In this document: positions 7,953-15,927 of the stretch, one piece after another
Position numbering within the stretch: the first letter of the stretch is position 1
How the letters are laid out: the number at the start of each line of letters is the position of its first letter
Assembly: GCA_947174495.1 (NCBI GenBank)
Contig: CAMWJC010000027.1
Location: 1 to 37,415, forward strand
Reading direction: 5' to 3'
DNA: 37,415 bases
DNA from: an uncultured Lachnospiraceae bacterium
Lineage (GTDB): Bacteria; Bacillota; Clostridia; Lachnospirales; Lachnospiraceae
Translations under genes and position numbers: made by a program
Notes under the pieces: model-generated
Databases searched by the model: none
Told to the model about the DNA's origin: nothing
The model's input: the letters and a program-made list of their open reading frames with translations, nothing else

Positions 7953-8234
7953 AAAAAAAATCCTCTGTCCTGAATAAACAGGACAGAGGACGATAAATAA
8001 CCGTGGTACCACCTCTGGTTCAAATACTTCTCACGAAGCATTCCTTATTGTGTACTAACATACACTCAGCGCGTTATCGGGCGCACCCGTCTGACCCTAC
8101 TATGCACTTGCAATTCAGGCAGCAGCTCCGGAATGTATTCTGTTCAGTTCTTCTGCAGACTCGCACCCACCGTCTGCTCTCTGTAAAAAGAAATCTGACA
8201 TACTTCTTTCCATCATTGCCTTACAATATTTACA
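7953..8234 (-). ncRNA. T-box riboswitch leader (tRNA-Tyr) of tyrS
   Basis: This leader fills the 380-base gap upstream of tyrS. The conserved T-box core AGAGGTGGTACCACGG (8001-8016 on the minus strand) is followed by an intrinsic terminator: a 12-bp stem (7961-7972 with 7979-7990) and eight Ts (7953-7960). Upstream is a stem I region with the typical GGTGGGTGCGAG element and an unpaired GAATACATT stretch. There a UAC tyrosine specifier codon can be placed at 8135-8137. Uncharged tRNA-Tyr would pair with the specifier and with the UGG of the T-box bulge, stabilise the antiterminator and allow tyrS transcription. The 5' end is inferred from the promoter at 8241-8269. Confidence 0.92.
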
Positions 8235-8240
8235 AATCAC

Positions 8241-8269
8241 ATCATATCAAAAGATTTAAAGAATTTCAA
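8241..8269 (-). promoter_or_regulatory. Sigma-A promoter of the tyrS leader
   Basis: Minus strand TTGAAA (8264-8269), a 17-base spacer, and TATGAT (8241-8246). The -35 box overlaps the stop codon of the upstream glycoside-hydrolase-like gene. Transcription starting near 8234 gives a leader of about 350 bases before tyrS. Confidence 0.65.
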
Positions 8270-10011
8270 GCCCCTAATTCAAACACATAATTATAACCAG
8301 GCATCATCTCCAATGTCACCTTACCTTCCACCACCGGAAATTCTATACCTTTAACCAGATCCTTCACTGCTTTCACTCCGTCAACGACCTTCAGCGTAAC
8401 CCTTTCCGCATAGGGAAGGTCTGACCGTACGATCACTTTATCGTTGTCATAGACAAAAAGCTGTATCTGGGCAGGTCCCTGAATGGTAACAGGCATTTCT
8501 TTACTGAATAATCCTCTGATCACATTAAGCACCTCTGCCGGGTAATTATAAAGATCGCCCATATTGTCAGGGATTGTCACTACACTGATGCTTCCCTCGC
8601 CATAGCTGCAGCGGAGCACAATGGGGAAGTTATTGTCTGTCCCGTAGCCGGCTGCAAGCTCCCAGATATCATTGGTGCAGTAATCAAGCTGGGGAATCAG
8701 AATCGGCTTTACGCCGGTATACTTTCCGCCGACAGTCACACCGCTGTTTTTACTGTCCGCATATTCGCTGACAAGAGCTTTTCTGGAAGAATATTTCACG
8801 TTTACGAATTCTTTGAAGGCATCGCCCAGCTTCCTCACAAATCCGCTGGTCACGATCACGGATGCACCATCCAACATACTCTTTTTCATCTTGGATACAA
8901 TATCTGCATCGTCTGCTGCCCCTTCGGCAAGGAAGACTACCTTCTCTCCTTCAGGATAATCAATATAAGGTTCAAAGGGAATTCCACACATTCCCAAGTA
9001 ATTGTGAAGATTATCCTCTCCCCTCGCGTTAGCTGGTCTGTAGGCTGCTGCGCCAACAGGATTGCCAAGCTTACCTATATACTCATCCACTTCCTTAAAC
9101 AGTTCACCTACTGCAGGCGCAAACAGTCGGAAGGAAGGATCATCAATAATGGAACCAAGGCAGAATAAAGTTGCTTCTTTTGCTTTGGCAAACAGCGTAA
9201 GGTAGGCCTGTTCCAAATAAGAGGTCAGATTATAAGTACATTCGTAAGGATCAAACCAGCCTCCCAGGTTCCGCCCCTGCGCTGCGCTTTCCAGGTAACG
9301 CATTACAAAATAGCTTAAATATTTCGGAAGATGCTGTGCACAATAGGTGGGGTTTCTGGTCTCTGTCCCTGTATAAATAGAATCAAACAACGCCGGTTCC
9401 ATCTTAAGATCATATCCGGTCTCGTTAAATACCTCATACCACTGAGGGAACTTCACGATCACATTGATATCCGGGTTAATCTCCTTAGCAGTCTTCATTA
9501 CAATTTCTTCCGTGATCTCCCGCTTCTCGTCAAGACGGAACTGAGACCATGTGCGGCTGCCCTTTTTCGCCACGCACTCCTTGCAGCGGCAATTCATAAA
9601 ATAGAAATCGTCAAAAATAAACTCATCAAAAACCTCTGCATTTAACGCAACCGCTTTCCGAAGAATCTCCCGTCCTTCCGGTTTGGAATAGCAAAGAGAA
9701 ATAAATCCGTCCTCATCAGTCTCACCGGCACAGGTTGTAATTCCGCCGGATACTGCGATTCCTTTACTCTCAAAGTATTCTTTCACTTTAAGAAGCTGCT
9801 CTTTCGTTGCCCAGTTCATTCCCCGGTAACACTCCACATAGGCCCGGCCAATCTTCACATTGTCAGAAAGCAGCCGGAACTTCTGATCGAATTCATCAAG
9901 ATCAGTAATTCTGTTCACATTTGCAACCGGGCAGTAAACAGCCACATTGAAGTTCTCATAGCTGGTCTTCGCAAGTCTCTGGGCAATGCTTTTGTTCTTC
10001 ATCTTTTCCAT
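8266..10011 (-). CDS. Large glycoside-hydrolase-like protein, paralogue 1
   Basis: A 581-residue cytoplasmic protein without signal peptide. The first about 300 residues look like a TIM barrel of the glycoside hydrolase type: VKIGRAYVECYRG, then FDEFIFDDFYF with two Asp at 134-135, a Cys cluster CRCKEC (141-146), INVIVKFPQWYEVF, SIYTGTETRNP and GGWFDPYEC. The middle (about 330-500) resembles the amidotransferase-like trimerisation domain of family 42 beta-galactosidases, and the end is a small beta domain. I cannot assign a family, a substrate or certain catalytic residues. AGGAGG lies ten bases before the ATG. The next gene upstream is a close copy (most residues identical), so this is a recent tandem duplication. 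Confidence 0.7.
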   Translation of the reverse strand: MEKMKNKSIAQRLAKTSYENFNVAVYCPVANVNRITDLDEFDQKFRLLSDNVKIGRAYVECYRGMNWATKEQLLKVKEYFESKGIAVSGGITTCAGETDEDGFISLCYSKPEGREILRKAVALNAEVFDEFIFDDFYFMNCRCKECVAKKGSRTWSQFRLDEKREITEEIVMKTAKEINPDINVIVKFPQWYEVFNETGYDLKMEPALFDSIYTGTETRNPTYCAQHLPKYLSYFVMRYLESAAQGRNLGGWFDPYECTYNLTSYLEQAYLTLFAKAKEATLFCLGSIIDDPSFRLFAPAVGELFKEVDEYIGKLGNPVGAAAYRPANARGEDNLHNYLGMCGIPFEPYIDYPEGEKVVFLAEGAADDADIVSKMKKSMLDGASVIVTSGFVRKLGDAFKEFVNVKYSSRKALVSEYADSKNSGVTVGGKYTGVKPILIPQLDYCTNDIWELAAGYGTDNNFPIVLRCSYGEGSISVVTIPDNMGDLYNYPAEVLNVIRGLFSKEMPVTIQGPAQIQLFVYDNDKVIVRSDLPYAERVTLKVVDGVKAVKDLVKGIEFPVVEGKVTLEMMPGYNYVFELGA

Positions 10012-10086
10012 AAGTTGTAACCCTCCTGAAATTTATTTATCATTTTTATCATATATCTTCCGTTATTTTAAATCTTAATTTAATTT

Positions 10087-11886
10087 TTACTTCAGTTCAA
10101 ACACATAATTCACGCAGGGCGCCAATTGCAAAGTAATCTTGCCCTCCACGATGGGCAGTTCTATACCCTTTACAATATCCTTCACCGTCTTCACCCTGTC
10201 AGACAGCTTCAATGTAAAGCTTTCCGCATAGGGAAGATCTGACCGCACAATTACGTGGTCAATAGAATTACTGCTGTTATTAATTTCATCATTGTCATTT
10301 TCATTACCGTTAGCCTGGCTCTTTTGATATGCAAAAAGCTGTACCTGAGCCGGTCCTTCGATGGTTACCGGTATTTCTTTGCTAAACAAACTTCGAATCA
10401 CATTCAGTACCGGAACCGGATAATGGTAAATGTCCCCCAGACTGTCAGGAATCGTAATGATGCTGATACTTCCCTCACCATATTTGCACCGCAGCACAAT
10501 GGGAAAATTATTGTCAGTGCCGTAGCCGGCCGCAAGCTCCCAGATATCGTTGGTGCAATAATCAAGCTGTGGGATCATCACCGGCTCCGCACCGGTATAT
10601 TTACCGCCTACAGTCACCCCGCTGTTTTTACTCACCGCATATTCGTTAACGATGGCTTTTCTGGAAGAATATTTTACATTTACAAACTCCCCGAAAGCAT
10701 CTCCCAGCTTCCTCACAAAACCGCTGGTCACAATCATAGATGCTCCCTCCAGCATGCTCTTTTTCATCCTGGATACAATATCGGCATCGTCTGCTGCCCC
10801 TTCGCACAGGAAGATTACCTTTTCCTTCTCCGGATAAGTAATATAAGCTTCAAAAGGAATCCCGCACATTCCAAGGTAGTTATGTATATTGTCCTCTCCT
10901 CTTGCATAGGCCGGGCGATATGCCGCCACCCCTCTTGGATCTCCCAGCTTGCCCAAATACTCGTCTACTTCCGCAAAAAGCTCCCCTACTGCCGGTGCGA
11001 AAAGACGGTATTCGGAATCAAACACCAGTACTCCCAGTCCAAATAGTGTCACCTCTTTCGGCTTTGCAAACAAAGTGAGATAGCACTGCTCCAGATAGGA
11101 AGTCAGGCTGTAAGTACATTCGTAAGGATCAAACCAGCCTCCTAAGTTTCTCCCCGGCGCTGCGCTTTCCAGATAACGCATGATAAAATAGCTTAAATAC
11201 TTGGGGATATGCTGCTGCGCATAAGTGGGATTTCTGGTCTCCGTCCCTGTATAAATGGAATCAAACAGCTCCGGCTCCAGCTTAAGGTCAAATCCCTCCT
11301 CATCAAACACCTCATACCACTGAGGATATTTCAAGATTACATTGACATCCGGATTGATTTCCTTAGCCGTCTTCATAATAATCTCTTCCGCAATCTCTTT
11401 TTTCTGGTCTAAACGGAACTGAGGCCAGCTCCGGTCTCCTTTTTGCTTCACACATTCCTCACAGCGGCAGTTTAAAAACAAAAAGTCATCAAAGATAAAT
11501 TCATCAAAGATCTCCGCATTCAGGGCGACTGATTTCCTTAATGTCTCACGCCCTTCCGGTTTGGAATAGCAAAGGGAGATCCAGCCGCCATCCGTGCAGT
11601 CCCCGCAGGTCATAATCCCTCCGGATGTTGCAATCCCTTTGCTCTCAAAATACTCCTTTACCCGAAGGATCTGTTCCTTTTCACACCAGTCCATTGCCCG
11701 GTAACATTCTATATATGCCCGCCCGATCTTCACATGATTGCTAACCAGTTTGAACCGTCTGTCAAAATCGTCAAAATCTGTAATATTTTTGATCACATCC
11801 GCCGGACAGTAAATTGCCACATTAAAATTCTGATAGCTGGTTTTGGCAAGTCTCTCCGCTATACTTTTGTTTCTCATTTTCTCCAT
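10087..11886 (-). CDS. Large glycoside-hydrolase-like protein, paralogue 2
   Basis: A 599-residue paralogue of the following gene, with the same barrel (FDEFIFDDFLFLNCRCEEC) and C-terminal domains. The main difference is an insertion of about 20 residues rich in Asn, Asp and Ser near residue 530 (QANGNENDNDEINNSSNS), just before the shared VIVRSDLPYAE. The chosen ATG (11884-11886) is ten bases after AGGAGGA, exactly as in paralogue 1; nine codons of upstream frame are ignored. It is separated from paralogue 1 by 75 bases on the same strand. The leader upstream carries a TGACAC/GTGTCA inverted repeat. No transporter lies next to the pair, so extracellular sugar uptake is not indicated. Confidence 0.7.
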   Translation of the reverse strand: MEKMRNKSIAERLAKTSYQNFNVAIYCPADVIKNITDFDDFDRRFKLVSNHVKIGRAYIECYRAMDWCEKEQILRVKEYFESKGIATSGGIMTCGDCTDGGWISLCYSKPEGRETLRKSVALNAEIFDEFIFDDFLFLNCRCEECVKQKGDRSWPQFRLDQKKEIAEEIIMKTAKEINPDVNVILKYPQWYEVFDEEGFDLKLEPELFDSIYTGTETRNPTYAQQHIPKYLSYFIMRYLESAAPGRNLGGWFDPYECTYSLTSYLEQCYLTLFAKPKEVTLFGLGVLVFDSEYRLFAPAVGELFAEVDEYLGKLGDPRGVAAYRPAYARGEDNIHNYLGMCGIPFEAYITYPEKEKVIFLCEGAADDADIVSRMKKSMLEGASMIVTSGFVRKLGDAFGEFVNVKYSSRKAIVNEYAVSKNSGVTVGGKYTGAEPVMIPQLDYCTNDIWELAAGYGTDNNFPIVLRCKYGEGSISIITIPDSLGDIYHYPVPVLNVIRSLFSKEIPVTIEGPAQVQLFAYQKSQANGNENDNDEINNSSNSIDHVIVRSDLPYAESFTLKLSDRVKTVKDIVKGIELPIVEGKITLQLAPCVNYVFELK

Positions 11887-11919
11887 AAGCTGTAATCCTC
11901 CTGCTGCCTTCAAGTTTTA

Positions 11920-11933
11920 TGACACTTGTGTCA
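11920..11933. promoter_or_regulatory. Possible operator before the glycoside-hydrolase-like pair
   Basis: TGACAC and GTGTCA form a 6-bp inverted repeat with a 2-base centre, about 34 bases upstream of the start codon in a 148-base gap. The size and symmetry fit a dimeric repressor site, but I cannot name a regulator. Farther upstream there is no convincing sigma-A -35 box. Confidence 0.35.
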
Positions 11934-12034
11934 CACCCCTTACTTCTCCGTAAGCTTAGAATAACACTGATGCAGGATTTATTCTATGATGGTTTTATAT
12001 ATTTATTGTATTTTTCTCTTTTCATTATTTGGTA

Positions 12035-13072
12035 TTACTTGCAGCTCACCAGCTCCACCGCGTGAGCTATTCCCGGTATGCTCTGCCCTTCATTAAAGCT
12101 GGTCTTGGAAAGCAACGCTCCAGTAGGGACAAATAACACCCGTTTCCATTTACCTTCCTCAAGCTGTTTCAAGATATAAGCGGATAGTACCACCGCCGAG
12201 CATCCACAGCCGCTGCCGCCTGCATGGGCATCCTGACTTTGATCATAGATCTCCATGCCGCAATCCATATGAACCTTAGAGATATCCATCCCCTTCTCCC
12301 GCATCATATCCCAAAGCACCTTCTGTCCTACACTTCCAAGATCTCCGGTAATGATCTTGTCATAATCAGAAGGCTGTCTTCCAAAATCTATCAAATTCTG
12401 ATAAATCGTATCACAAGCAGCGGGTGCCATACATGCCCCCATATTCATAGAGTCCTTCAATCCATAATCAACAACCTTTCCAATGGTAAGTCCTGCTACC
12501 ATGGCTCTGTCATGATCACTTCTAGTGCTGCTTAAGACAAAGGCGCCGCTTCCCGTCACTGTCCAGGTTGCAGAGAGAGGTCTTTGATTTCCGTAACCCA
12601 GCGGAAACCGGAATTCCTTTTCTGCACTGGCAAAATGGCTGGATGTCACACATGCCGCATGCTCCGCCATTCCTCCCGCAATCATTACCGTTGCCATGGA
12701 CATGGTTAGCCCGCAGGTGGAACAGGCTCCGTACATTCCCAGCAGTGGAATCTGAAAAGATCCCACGCCAAAGCTGCTGGCGATAGATTGGCCAAGAAGG
12801 TCACCCGCAAATAAGTACCTCACTTCATCTTTTTTGATACCGGCTTTTCCTATAGCAAGCTGCAATGCCTCTTTCTGTAATGTACTCTCCGCTTCCTCCC
12901 AGGTATCACAGCCAAACTTGTCATCTTTTCCTACCACATCAAAGCTGTCACCGAAGGGTCCTTCCCCCTCTTTCGTTCCAACCACAGATGCGCTGGCTCT
13001 TATATAAACGGGTACAGGCACCTTGATACTGTGCTGCCCCTGCTCAAAAATTGCTCCAACTGTCGCTTCCAT
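12035..13072 (-). CDS. spoVAD: Stage V sporulation protein AD
   Basis: A 345-residue protein with the thiolase-like fold typical of SpoVAD: IRASASVVGTKEGEGPFGDSFD near residue 24, LFAGDLLGQSIASSFG, GMYGACSTCGLTM, and the Gly/Cys-rich DAHAGGSGCGCSAVVLS near the end. SpoVAD binds dipicolinic acid and is needed for its uptake into the forespore. In most spore formers it lies between spoVAC and spoVAE. Here it stands alone, with an SGNH hydrolase upstream and glycoside-hydrolase-like genes downstream. Its GGAGG (13079-13083) is six bases before the ATG but lies inside the 3' arm of a 10-bp hairpin. A weak sigma-G-like promoter lies at 13102-13130. Confidence 0.95.
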   Translation of the reverse strand: MEATVGAIFEQGQHSIKVPVPVYIRASASVVGTKEGEGPFGDSFDVVGKDDKFGCDTWEEAESTLQKEALQLAIGKAGIKKDEVRYLFAGDLLGQSIASSFGVGSFQIPLLGMYGACSTCGLTMSMATVMIAGGMAEHAACVTSSHFASAEKEFRFPLGYGNQRPLSATWTVTGSGAFVLSSTRSDHDRAMVAGLTIGKVVDYGLKDSMNMGACMAPAACDTIYQNLIDFGRQPSDYDKIITGDLGSVGQKVLWDMMREKGMDISKVHMDCGMEIYDQSQDAHAGGSGCGCSAVVLSAYILKQLEEGKWKRVLFVPTGALLSKTSFNEGQSIPGIAHAVELVSCK

Positions 13073-13120
13073 AAAAAACCTCCAGATGATTTACTTTTGG
13101 TTAGTTTTTCTCATCTGGAG
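13073..13120 (-). terminator. Hairpin plus T run overlapping the spoVAD ribosome binding site
   Basis: On the minus strand CTCCAGATGA (13111-13120) pairs perfectly with TCATCTGGAG (13080-13089) around a 21-base loop. Six Ts (13073-13078) follow directly before the spoVAD ATG. It has the form of an intrinsic terminator for the upstream SGNH/MBOAT transcript. Its 3' arm also contains the GGAGG of spoVAD, so any transcript that includes both arms would hide that site. Confidence 0.7.
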
Positions 13121-13130
13121 ATTTTTATTC
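13102..13130 (-). promoter_or_regulatory. Weak sigma-G-like promoter of spoVAD
   Basis: Minus strand GAATA (13126-13130), a 17-base spacer, and AAAACTA (13102-13108). Two defined bases of the -10 element differ from CATNHTA. The arrangement and spacing equal those before spoVAA and spoVAC. The start of transcription would lie inside the loop of the hairpin. Confidence 0.45.
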
Positions 13131-13142
13131 AAAATGTTAATG

Positions 13143-13194
13143 TTTAGTTGGTTTTTAAAGAAAGATTTAAAACCCGGATAGAATCAAATTCTAC
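13143..13194. repeat. 52-bp dispersed repeat, copy at the SGNH gene end
   Basis: This 52-bp block aligns without gaps to 37263-37314. The first 12 bases (TTTAGTTGGTTT) are identical, the next 18 differ, and the last 22 (CCCGGATAGAATCAAATT plus CTAC) differ at one base. The stop codon of the SGNH gene (13191-13193) lies in the conserved end. No second arm is found nearby, so this is a half or decayed copy of the palindromic element at the right edge of the window. Confidence 0.65.
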
Positions 13195-14291
13195 ACGCCA
13201 TGCGCAAGCAAAAATTCCTTCCACAACTCATCACATGATCCCAGCAGATGGATCTGATCAAAGGTGTAATCCGCGTTCAAATTTCCGTCTTCGTCACAGA
13301 TCACCTCATTTACATCAATGTAAAAAATATGTTCATTATCTGCCAGAGTTGCTACGGCATTATTTCTCGCATTAATATTGCTGTTATTAAAAATAGCATC
13401 TTCGCTGTCTTTCTTGCCGGATACCCGCATAACAGCCTGAATAATAATTTTTGCTTCCGGTTCCAGTTCGCGGAGTGTATCAATCACTTCCGTATATTTC
13501 TCCATATAGTTCTCTGTGGTGCCGCGCCCAAGCTCATTGATGCCTACCATAATATAAATCTTTCCGTAATCCTTGGCCGCCAATGCATCCGGAATGGTTC
13601 CAAGTCCCTTAAAATTCTCTTCCATAACCTTATAAATAGTAAGGGAAGTCTCACAGTAAAAGTCAGCATGCTCTGAAAGATTTGTATAATCCCGAAGGCC
13701 CACGGTACGGGAATCGCCGATAAACAATGCGTCGTCAAAATAACTTTCATCCACCTGGGAGAATTCATACATGGCTGCCCGTATCACTCCCGCATCTCCG
13801 TAAATATCTGCAGAAATATGGTTGAGATATTCCTCGCGGGTGCTCTCTCTTAACGGTTCCAGTCTTCCTTTCGGGATATCGGCTCCATCCGCTTCGGAAA
13901 TCTCATTGCCAGAGTCCTGTTGATCCTCCTGCTGCCCGCCATCCGAATCTGCTAAAGCACTTTCATCCAATGAAGGAACCTGTGCCGGAGGCACATCTTC
14001 CGGCTGCGGGGACTCATCCTCCGGCGCAGAAAGCTCCAAATCACCGGCTGCCTCCTGAATATCCGGTTCAGTTGTAAAATCACTGACCGGTATGCTTTCA
14101 ATGCTTAAAATCTGCCATGGATAAATATCATCATTTAACGCAGTGAACATCACCGACAAAAGCGGCTCTTTAAACGGAGAATACTCCTGCTGTGCATAAA
14201 TCGTCTGTTTTCCGCCTGCTGCAATTATAGTGAAAAGAAGTCCCGTGCTTAACAAAATGACAAATAAGGGACACTTCCTGATAAATTTCAT
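13191..14291 (-). CDS. Secreted SGNH/GDSL-type hydrolase or acetyl-transfer partner
   Basis: A 366-residue protein with an N-terminal membrane/signal segment (KCPLFVILLSTGLLFTIIAA), then an acidic Pro/Glu/Asp-rich linker (about residues 60-150), and a C-terminal SGNH domain. The catalytic blocks are FIGDSRTVGL (Ser), GINELG (Asn) and FDQIHLLG (Asp and His). Extracytoplasmic SGNH proteins encoded beside MBOAT proteins usually finish O-acetylation of cell-wall or exported polysaccharides. Here the MBOAT gene lies 80 bases upstream. The start is set by AGAGGAA before the ATG at 14289-14291; the 12-codon longer frame lacks a site. The stop lies in a dispersed repeat. The target polymer is unknown. 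Confidence 0.85.
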   Translation of the reverse strand: MKFIRKCPLFVILLSTGLLFTIIAAGGKQTIYAQQEYSPFKEPLLSVMFTALNDDIYPWQILSIESIPVSDFTTEPDIQEAAGDLELSAPEDESPQPEDVPPAQVPSLDESALADSDGGQQEDQQDSGNEISEADGADIPKGRLEPLRESTREEYLNHISADIYGDAGVIRAAMYEFSQVDESYFDDALFIGDSRTVGLRDYTNLSEHADFYCETSLTIYKVMEENFKGLGTIPDALAAKDYGKIYIMVGINELGRGTTENYMEKYTEVIDTLRELEPEAKIIIQAVMRVSGKKDSEDAIFNNSNINARNNAVATLADNEHIFYIDVNEVICDEDGNLNADYTFDQIHLLGSCDELWKEFLLAHGV

Positions 14292-14371
14292 ACTCTTCCT
14301 CTTTTCTATTTCTATACAAAACGTCACTCTTCACCGCTGTTTTATCTTACACATGGTTATAAAGAGCAACA

Positions 14372-15748
14372 CTAAAATTTCAAATACATAAACGGATTTC
14401 CTGCGCTGGTTGATAAAAAGTAAACGGAAACCCAAAATACAACTACAAGAAGCAATATTATGAACGGATTTTTCTTATGCTTTTCATAAAATCCGAATAC
14501 TGCCGGGATACACAGCACAATACCTGCCGCAAAATAAAGTCCGTAGTTCTGTGCATATCTCACAATATCATTCTGATTTACTGCAATCCCCGGGCCACCC
14601 AAAAAAGGAAACAATCGTCCAAAATAAATCCCCAGTCTTGGAAGATCCGTAATAGCAAAAACCACCCATGTAAGAGGAATAATCAAAAGCACATACAAAT
14701 GTCCCAAAAAGGGTATTTTCTCCAAAAGCTTCCCGTAAAGCAGCTTTTCCAAAATAATGAAAATTCCCAGCACGGCACCCCAAATAATGAAATTGACTCC
14801 ATTTCCATGCCAGATCCCCGTCAGGATCCAAACCACCGCAAGATTAAAAACCAGCCGGATACCGGAGCATCTGCTTCCGCCAAGAGGAATGTAGACATAA
14901 TCCCGAAACCAGCTTCCCAGGGTCATATGCCATCTTCGGTAAAAATCCGAAATACTTTTGGACGCATAGGGATGATGAAAGTTCTCGATAAAATTGTATC
15001 CGAGCATAACCATAAGTCCCGAAGCCATCAAGGAATAGCCCCAGAAATCAAAGTAAAGCTGCAAGGAATAGCCCGCAGCTCCAAGCCATGCAAGCGGCGT
15101 TGAAATACTTTGAAAACCAATCATCTGAAGATCATTCCATAAAATAGCAAGCCGGTCTGCCAAAAGCACCTTCATTCCCAATCCCAGGACAAAATACTTA
15201 AGACCATCCTCAAACTGCTCTGCACTGTAGCTTCTCGTCAAATCAAATTCGGCCTCATGATACCGCATGATCGGTCCGGACACCACCTGAGGAAACATCA
15301 TAAAGTAAAGTGTCGTGTATCTCAATCGGGGTCTGCTCCAAACTTCCCTCCGATACAAATCTACTTGAAAAGAGATCATCTTAAAAACATAAAAACTGAT
15401 TCCCAGCGGAAGCAATGCGCTGTCCACAAAGCTGCTGAGCAATTTAAATGTACACAGAAGAGCCGCATCAAGCACCACTGCACGTATCATATAGTGTTTT
15501 CGCCGCCTTGTCTGCCACTCATGAAGAGAAAATCCCTCACCCACCTTCCACGACTGAATCGCCAGAAAGTGATTCAGCAACGTTGCCAGCACCAGCACCA
15601 GAATAAAAATCGGTTCTCCCACCGCATAGAAAATAATACTGCCCACCAGCAGCGTAATCTCCCGATGTTTGGAAGGCGTTATAAAATATAAAACTAAAAA
15701 AACCGGCAGGAACCGGAACAAAAAATATAAACTGGAAAAGCTGACCAT
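14372..15748 (-). CDS. MBOAT-family membrane O-acyltransferase
   Basis: A 458-residue polytopic membrane protein of the AlgI/DltB type. The start VSFSSLYFLFRFLPVFLVLYF, the motif DLYRREV, the run FYRRWHMTLGSWFRDYVYIPLGGSR and the segment WILTGIWHGNGVNFIIWG with the invariant His are all typical. Such proteins take an acyl group, usually acetyl, from a cytoplasmic donor and pass it across the membrane to a partner. The SGNH protein directly downstream is the probable partner. GAGGATAAGAAT precedes the ATG. The pair sits between spoVAC and spoVAD, which raises but does not prove a link to spore envelope modification. No dlt genes are present, so teichoic acid D-alanylation is unlikely. Confidence 0.9.
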   Translation of the reverse strand: MVSFSSLYFLFRFLPVFLVLYFITPSKHREITLLVGSIIFYAVGEPIFILVLVLATLLNHFLAIQSWKVGEGFSLHEWQTRRRKHYMIRAVVLDAALLCTFKLLSSFVDSALLPLGISFYVFKMISFQVDLYRREVWSRPRLRYTTLYFMMFPQVVSGPIMRYHEAEFDLTRSYSAEQFEDGLKYFVLGLGMKVLLADRLAILWNDLQMIGFQSISTPLAWLGAAGYSLQLYFDFWGYSLMASGLMVMLGYNFIENFHHPYASKSISDFYRRWHMTLGSWFRDYVYIPLGGSRCSGIRLVFNLAVVWILTGIWHGNGVNFIIWGAVLGIFIILEKLLYGKLLEKIPFLGHLYVLLIIPLTWVVFAITDLPRLGIYFGRLFPFLGGPGIAVNQNDIVRYAQNYGLYFAAGIVLCIPAVFGFYEKHKKNPFIILLLVVVFWVSVYFLSTSAGNPFMYLKF

Positions 15749-15863
15749 ATTCTTATCCTCTTTGCTTTATTCAAACGATTTTCCCATTTATAGTTTATCA
15801 CCCCTTTCAAAAATCTACAAGATACGACAACCTTTCATTTGATTTTTTAACTATAAATTTTTT

Positions 15864-15892
15864 GTATATTTTTTCCTAATCTACGCAGACTA
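15864..15892 (+). promoter_or_regulatory. Sigma-G-type forespore promoter of spoVAC
   Basis: GTATA (15864-15868), a 17-base spacer, and CAGACTA (15886-15892). One defined base differs from the GHATR/CATNHTA consensus. The start would be near 15899, about 30 bases before the spoVAC ATG. No sigma-A site was found in the 179-base gap on this strand. Confidence 0.6.
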
Positions 15893-15927
15893 AAAGAAAA
15901 ATGCCTGCGGGCAGAAAAGAGGAAATT

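Noticed and set aside
10255-11046. 263-codon frame on the plus strand opposite paralogue 2
   Set aside because: It is antisense to a clearly conserved coding region, has no binding site or family features, and a shorter version appears opposite paralogue 1 for the same reason (codon mirror of the other strand).
11980-11988. CATAGAATA on the minus strand as a mother-cell sigma-K or sigma-E -10 box before the glycoside-hydrolase-like pair
   Set aside because: It fits the -10 pattern, but no matching -35 element is found at the proper distance, so it cannot be called a promoter.
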